A DNA stretch of 64,000 nucleotides from Pseudomonadota bacterium. GTDB lineage: Bacteria > Pseudomonadota > Gammaproteobacteria > Steroidobacterales > Steroidobacteraceae. The stretch is taken from the NCBI GenBank assembly GCA_025355105.1, contig JANYAE010000081.1, forward strand, positions 124,001-188,000. Direction: 5' to 3'. This document shows positions 59,930-64,000 of this stretch, in pieces (position 1 is the stretch's first letter; each line of letters begins with the position of its first letter). Below the pieces are notes generated by a model. It was given only the letters and a program-made list of their open reading frames with translations. It was not told the origin of the DNA and did no database searches. The translations under genes and the position numbers were made by a program.

Positions 59930-60963
59930 CAGACGGTCTCCGTGACCTTGCGCAAGTGGGCAGGCCGGTCCGGGTCAAAGCCACGGCGGACGGCGAGCGC
60001 GGCGATCAGCCGGTAGGCGCTTTGCACGAGCAGCATCGGCGCGAACTCGGCGCGGCAGGCAGGTGTCGGCAGCGGGTTGCCTCCCCGGGCAGCGGCGCCG
60101 GCGACGAGCAGCGGTATCGCGCGCGCGGCGAGCTCGGCGGCGAGCGCCTCGACGCCCGGCCGGGTCAGGTCGTCCTGGCCGAGGAGCAGCGCCGGGAAGC
60201 GCGGCCCCAGCAGCGTGAACGGCCCGTGGCGAAGTTCCGCACTGCTGAACGCTTCCGCATGCAGCCCACAGGTCTCCTTGCACTTCAGCGCGATCTCCTG
60301 CGCGGCTGCGAGGCCGAGGCCCCGGCCGACGACGTACAGGTGCTCGGCGGTCTCGAGCAGCGGCAGCGCACGGCTCCAGTCCATCTGCCAGGCGTCGTCC
60401 ATCAGCGCCGGCAGGCGCTCGAGGTCGCGCGTCAGGCCGGCGTCGCGCGTCCAGGCGGCGACGAAGCGCGCCAGCGCGGCCAGCGTCGCGAGGTAGGATT
60501 TGGTCGCGGCGACACTGTGTTCCGGGCCGGCGCGCAGTGCGAGCACGTGGTCGGCCGCGGCCACGAGAGGCGCGTCGGGGCTGTTGCACAGCGCGAGCAC
60601 GACGGCGCCTGAGGCCTTGGCGTGCGCCACCGCGGCCAGCAGGTCCGGGCTTTGGCCGGACTGCGAGATCGCGATGAACAGGCAGCCGCGCAGGTTCTGG
60701 GCGACACCGTAGACGGAGGCCACCGACGGCGCAGCGGAGGCTGTCAGCACACCGGCGCGGGTCTCGATCAGGTACTTGGCATAGGTGGCGGCATGGTCGG
60801 AGCTGCCGCGCGCACAGGTCACGACCGCCCGCGGCGCGAGCGCGCGCATCGTCGCGCCGAGCGCCTCTAGCACGCCGGCATCGAGCGTGAGTTGCGTGCG
60901 CACCGCTTCCGAGGCGCTCGCGGCCTCCGCGTACATGCGGGTGGCCTCGGCGCCCTGGGTCAC
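59929..60963 (-). CDS. Glucosamine-6-phosphate deaminase, SIS-domain type (NagB-II)
   Basis: A 344-residue protein with two SIS domains, related to the isomerase half of GlmS. First-domain marks are ARGSSDHAATYAKYLIE and FIAISQSGQSPDLLAA. Second-domain marks are YVVGRGLGLAAAQEIALKCKETCGLHAEAFSSAELRHGP (key part ELRHGPF). This type replaces classical NagB in many proteobacteria and deaminates glucosamine-6-phosphate to fructose-6-phosphate. The GTG at 60963 overlaps the regulator stop by 4 bases. Confidence 0.9.
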   Translation of the reverse strand: MTQGAEATRMYAEAASASEAVRTQLTLDAGVLEALGATMRALAPRAVVTCARGSSDHAATYAKYLIETRAGVLTASAAPSVASVYGVAQNLRGCLFIAISQSGQSPDLLAAVAHAKASGAVVLALCNSPDAPLVAAADHVLALRAGPEHSVAATKSYLATLAALARFVAAWTRDAGLTRDLERLPALMDDAWQMDWSRALPLLETAEHLYVVGRGLGLAAAQEIALKCKETCGLHAEAFSSAELRHGPFTLLGPRFPALLLGQDDLTRPGVEALAAELAARAIPLLVAGAAARGGNPLPTPACRAEFAPMLLVQSAYRLIAALAVRRGFDPDRPAHLRKVTETV

Positions 60964-61703
60964 GTCAGGGCGCTCAGTTCGGCGACGAAGTCGTAGGTGT
61001 CGCCGCGATAGTAGGACTGCGAGAACTCGATGGCCCGGCCGTCGGGCAGCGAGCCGAGGCGCTCGACCAGCAGGCCGGCATCGCCCGTCTTCGCCTTGAG
61101 GAGTTCCGCCTGGTCGCCGGTCAGCAGCACGGCGCGCAAGCGTTGCAATGCGCGCACCGGGCGGTGCGCGGTGCGCTCGAGGGCTTCGTACAGCGAAGTG
61201 TCCACCGCCTCGAGGGACGGCAGCGCCGAGGCCACGATCGTCGCGTACTCGAGCGCCATGGGCGCATCGTCGGCATAGCGGATCCGGTTGAAGCGATACA
61301 CAGGTGTGCCGGGGCTGAGGCGCAGTGCAAGCGCCTCCTCAGGAGTCACGGTTCCGGCGGCACGCTTCAGCCAGACGCTGCGCGGCGTGCGGCCGCGCGC
61401 ACGCATGTCCTCGGAAAACGAGGTCAGCATCGCGAAGTTCTTCTCGACGCGCGCCGAGACGAAATTGCCGCTGCCCTGGCGTCGTACCAGCAGGCCCTCG
61501 GCTACCAGGCCGTCGAGCGCCTTGCGCACCGTGATGCGCGAGACCGCGAAGTCGGTGGCGAGGTCACGCTCGGCCGGCAGCGCGTCGTCCGGCCCGAGCA
61601 AGCGGCTCTCGATGGCCCGGCGCAGGGCGCGCTGCAGCTGCTGGTAGAGCGGCAAATTGCTCTGCTGATCCAGCGGGCCGACGGCTTTCGCCAGGGAGGT
61701 CAT
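60960..61703 (-). CDS. GntR/HutC-family regulator of the nag locus
   Basis: A 247-residue regulator. The N-terminal winged helix reads LPLYQQLQRALRRAIESRLLG, then LATDFAVSRITVRKALDGLV and RRQGSGNFV. The UTRA ligand domain has YRFNRIRYADDAPMALEYATI and ends RAIEFSQSYYRGDTYDFVAEL, like NagR/NagQ regulators that sense GlcNAc-6-phosphate. The ATG at 61703 (MTSLAKAVGPLDQQS) matches the usual family start; an ATG at 61739 is the alternative. First gene of the nag operon and divergent from a TonB receptor. Confidence 0.87.
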   Translation of the reverse strand: MTSLAKAVGPLDQQSNLPLYQQLQRALRRAIESRLLGPDDALPAERDLATDFAVSRITVRKALDGLVAEGLLVRRQGSGNFVSARVEKNFAMLTSFSEDMRARGRTPRSVWLKRAAGTVTPEEALALRLSPGTPVYRFNRIRYADDAPMALEYATIVASALPSLEAVDTSLYEALERTAHRPVRALQRLRAVLLTGDQAELLKAKTGDAGLLVERLGSLPDGRAIEFSQSYYRGDTYDFVAELSALT

Positions 61704-61759
61704 GGGTTGGTACGGCTCTTCCGGGATCAGGTCGACCATGGGAATCGTACCAAAAGGAT

Positions 61760-61895
61760 ACCAGTTAAGGAACAACAATCTGAATGAGATTCACTTAACA
61801 TGTTGTTAACGAACGTAAAACAGTGATTTGTTTTGTTGGGCTTTCGCTGCGCTGGCATTTCGTCATTATTGGTACTATATTGGGCCTTAACTGGT
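61760..61895. promoter_or_regulatory. Operator/promoter region between the GntR regulator and the TonB receptor
   Basis: This AT-rich stretch holds paired elements. ACCAGTTAAGG at 61760-61770 is exactly inverted as CCTTAACTGGT at 61885-61895. GTACCAA at 61747-61753 is inverted as TTGGTAC at 61869-61875. Between them is a palindrome, TTAACA-TGT-TGTTAA, at 61795-61809. Two distant operator copies flanking both promoters fit repression by a GntR dimer of both the nag operon and the receptor, perhaps with looping. The regulator assignment is inferred from position. Confidence 0.6.
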
Positions 61896-62019
61896 GTGGA
61901 CCCTTGGTATAGCCCGGGCCACACGGGTTTCGGGGCGCACAAAGGCAGTTCGAAATCGCCGCCGCGCCAACGGCCCAGGGATTCGAAAGCAGATCGGCGA
62001 CAGTCACGGGGGACATCTA

Positions 62020-64000
62020 ATGAATCGGATCACATTCGCGGTCAAGTCGGCACTGGGTCTTGTGATGCTTGCGCCACCGGCGCTGGCGCTCGCCCAGTCT
62101 GCACCGGTCGCGCCGGCAGCGACGCTCGAGGAAGTGGTCGTCACCGGCATCCGCCGCTCGCTCGAGCAGTCGCTCGACGCCAAGCGCGCGAGCACGTCGG
62201 TCGTCGACGTCATCAGCGCCGAGGACATCGGCAAGATGCCGGACAAGAACATCGCCGACTCGCTGCAGCGGGTGCCGGGCGTGACGATCAGCTCGGCAGG
62301 CGCCAGCGAGGGTGGCTTCGACGAGAACGACCGCGTCAGCATGCGCGGCACCGGCCCGAGCCTCACGCAGACCCTGATCAACGGCCACAATGTCGCCTCC
62401 GGTGACTGGTTCGTCCTCAACCAAGTGACGACCGTCGGCCGCAGCGTGAGCTACTCGCTGCTGCCGTCCGAACTCGTCAGCAGCGTCGTCGTCCACAAGA
62501 GCTCCGAGGCCTCGCTCGTCGAGGGCGGCGTCGCCGGCTCGGTCGACATCATCACGCGCAAGCCGCTGGAGTTCGGCAAGCCGCTGACGCTCGAGGGCTC
62601 GGTTGGCGCGGTGTACGCGGACCTGCCGTCGAAGACCGACCCGCAGCTCAGCGGTCTCATCAACTGGCGAAATGATTCGGCGACCTTCGGCATCATGCTG
62701 CAGGCCTTTTCGGAACAGCGCCACCTGCGCCGCGACGGCGTGGAACTGCTCGGCTACGAGCGCATCGCGCCGGGCAGCGCCGTTGCGACCTCGAACCCCG
62801 ATCTCACCAACGTCTGGTACCCGGCGCTGATCGGCGCGGCCCTGTTCGAGCAGAAGCGCGAGCGCAAGGGTGGGCTGATCGATGCACAGTGGAAGCCGAA
62901 CGACGCGATCATGTTCGACCTGTCGGGCTTCATCTCGAAGCTCGACGGCCCGAACTACAATCGCAACTACCTGCTGTGGAATACGCACTACATCAACTCA
63001 GGCGCCGGCCAGGCGCCGGACCCTGGCTACGTGGTCACCAACGGCACGCTGACGCAGGCGACCTTCACCGGCAAGCCCGGCACCTTCTACGGCGTCTACG
63101 ACCAGATCTCCCGTCCGGACGAGAGCGCGAGCTCGAACTTCGTCAACCTCGACGGCACCTTCCGCATCACCGACCGCGTGTCGCTGGCGGCGCAGATCGG
63201 CACCTCCGAGGGCCACGGCAAGACGCCGACCCAGAATGTCTCCGAGACACTGCCAGGTGCCGGCAATGGTGCCGGCTGGCAGTTGCATGGCATCGGCAGC
63301 GGCCCGAACTTCAACCTCGGCACGACCAACAACACGACGCCGTTCCCGGGCGGCACGCCGGTCGACTTCGGCTGGATCTTCGGCGCCCAGAACGTCGACA
63401 TCGTCGACAAGGAGAGCTGGGCCAAGCTCGACGCCACCTTCGCGATGGACGGCGACCACTGGAAGGACCTCAAGTTCGGCATTCGCTACGCCAAGCACGA
63501 TCGCACCTCCGACGGCGCGATCGCGCAGGGGCCGACCTTCAGCGGTCCGAACGGCGGCGGCGTCAGCACCGCCAACTATCCGAGCACCTGGACGAACTAT
63601 CCGTCGAACTTCACGAGCTTCGGCGGCTCGATCCCGACCGGCATCTGGTACTGGACTCCGGCGCAGCTCGCGGCCTACAACGGCGCGGGACTCGTGCAGC
63701 GCGACCCGCTGGCGCGCGCCTACTACCAGTACCTGTTCGGCGTCCACGAGAAGGACTTCGCGACCTACCTGCAGGCGGACTTCAAGGGTCAGGGCTGGAG
63801 CGCCAATGTCGGCGTGCGCGTGGTCAACACGGGCGAGGACATCGTCACCTACACGCAGGTGGATCCGTCGACGCCAGGGGCGATCCTGACCTCGCTGTTC
63901 GGACCCTACATCGGCATCCCGGTCAGCCACAGCTACAGCGACGTGCTGCCGAGCGCGAACCTCAAGGTCGACCTCGCCACGGACCTGGTCGCGAAGTTTG
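62020..64000 (+). CDS. TonB-dependent receptor, likely for chito-oligosaccharides/GlcNAc (3' end outside window)
   Basis: At least 660 residues of an outer-membrane receptor. The signal peptide is MNRITFAVKSALGLVMLAPPALA, ending ALAQSAPV. The TonB box region is LEEVVVTGIRRSLEQSLDAKR. The plug has VISAEDIGKMPDKNIADSLQRVPGVTI and SSLVEGGVAGSVDIITRKPL-type sequence. The beta-barrel begins after about residue 180 and is open to the window edge. The IADSLQRVPGV plug type is common in carbohydrate receptors of Xanthomonadales and Alteromonadales. Its place opposite the nag operon, with shared operators, suggests uptake of chitin fragments. The substrate is inferred. Confidence 0.9.
   Translation, partial: MNRITFAVKSALGLVMLAPPALALAQSAPVAPAATLEEVVVTGIRRSLEQSLDAKRASTSVVDVISAEDIGKMPDKNIADSLQRVPGVTISSAGASEGGFDENDRVSMRGTGPSLTQTLINGHNVASGDWFVLNQVTTVGRSVSYSLLPSELVSSVVVHKSSEASLVEGGVAGSVDIITRKPLEFGKPLTLEGSVGAVYADLPSKTDPQLSGLINWRNDSATFGIMLQAFSEQRHLRRDGVELLGYERIAPGSAVATSNPDLTNVWYPALIGAALFEQKRERKGGLIDAQWKPNDAIMFDLSGFISKLDGPNYNRNYLLWNTHYINSGAGQAPDPGYVVTNGTLTQATFTGKPGTFYGVYDQISRPDESASSNFVNLDGTFRITDRVSLAAQIGTSEGHGKTPTQNVSETLPGAGNGAGWQLHGIGSGPNFNLGTTNNTTPFPGGTPVDFGWIFGAQNVDIVDKESWAKLDATFAMDGDHWKDLKFGIRYAKHDRTSDGAIAQGPTFSGPNGGGVSTANYPSTWTNYPSNFTSFGGSIPTGIWYWTPAQLAAYNGAGLVQRDPLARAYYQYLFGVHEKDFATYLQADFKGQGWSANVGVRVVNTGEDIVTYTQVDPSTPGAILTSLFGPYIGIPVSHSYSDVLPSANLKVDLATDLVAKF

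Noticed and set aside
1-64000. tRNA, rRNA, CRISPR array, IS element, prophage or plasmid origin
   Set aside because: I looked for CCA-ended cloverleaf candidates, regularly spaced repeats, transposase or integrase genes and origin-type iterons by eye and found none that can be supported.

Overview
The window is uniformly high in GC with strong third-position GC in the real genes. It reads as a free-living, respiring gammaproteobacterium. Evidence for this placement: a YheU (UPF0270) gene, a class 2 membrane-type PyrD, the proteobacterial ubiTUV set, a 14-gene nuo operon and a TonB-dependent receptor paired with N-acetylglucosamine genes. A Steroidobacteraceae-like lineage is a reasonable guess from the DUF6644/DUF6152 genes and the GMC oxidoreductase, but that is inference. 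I see no rRNA, tRNA, CRISPR array, insertion sequence, integrase or phage gene.

Left third (1-24.5 kb). The window opens with the tail of a HAMP-domain protein and a TIR-domain protein, then RidA. Next comes a clear cobalamin riboswitch whose downstream gene is only a small unknown ORF. Small metabolic genes follow: an SDR, an aldo/keto reductase, a DJ-1/PfpI protein, cupins, an amino-acid permease and a class I-like HMG-CoA reductase. After these lie a damaged methyl-accepting chemotaxis gene with a CxxCH periplasmic motif and the ubiT-ubiU-ubiV operon for O2-independent ubiquinone synthesis. A three-PAS histidine kinase and yheU come next. A LysR gene is divergent from a catabolic-looking operon (luciferase-like monooxygenase, flavin reductase, tautomerase, hydrolase). 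Then pyrD, a class III cyclase, a poly-gamma-glutamate hydrolase-like protein and a secreted Asp-box protein.

Middle (24.5-41.7 kb). After a cyclic-nucleotide-binding protein, a complete complex I operon (nuoA to nuoN, minus strand, mostly overlapping genes) is divergent from frdCAB. This is a Wolinella-type dihaem quinol:fumarate reductase with the four haem histidines and two key glutamates in place. Complex I, the fumarate reductase and the anaerobic ubiquinone genes together suggest an NADH-to-fumarate chain under low oxygen.

Right third (41.7-64 kb). This part holds a thioesterase, a secreted amidohydrolase, an extradiol dioxygenase and a Tat-exported GMC dehydrogenase pair. The pair is divergent from a four-gene membrane/secreted cluster of unknown function. 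Then come the dgcN-dgcA D-glutamate genes, a PaiB-like protein, an ICMT-like methyltransferase, a WS/DGAT acyltransferase, an HSL-type esterase and a hemerythrin protein. The window closes with a nag locus (nagA, nagB-II, GntR regulator) divergent from a TonB-dependent receptor that runs off the end.

Three genes (the chemotaxis receptor, the flavin reductase and pyrD) carry frame-breaking changes in short tandem repeats. The shared pattern points to slippage or to sequencing indels, and both readings are kept open below.
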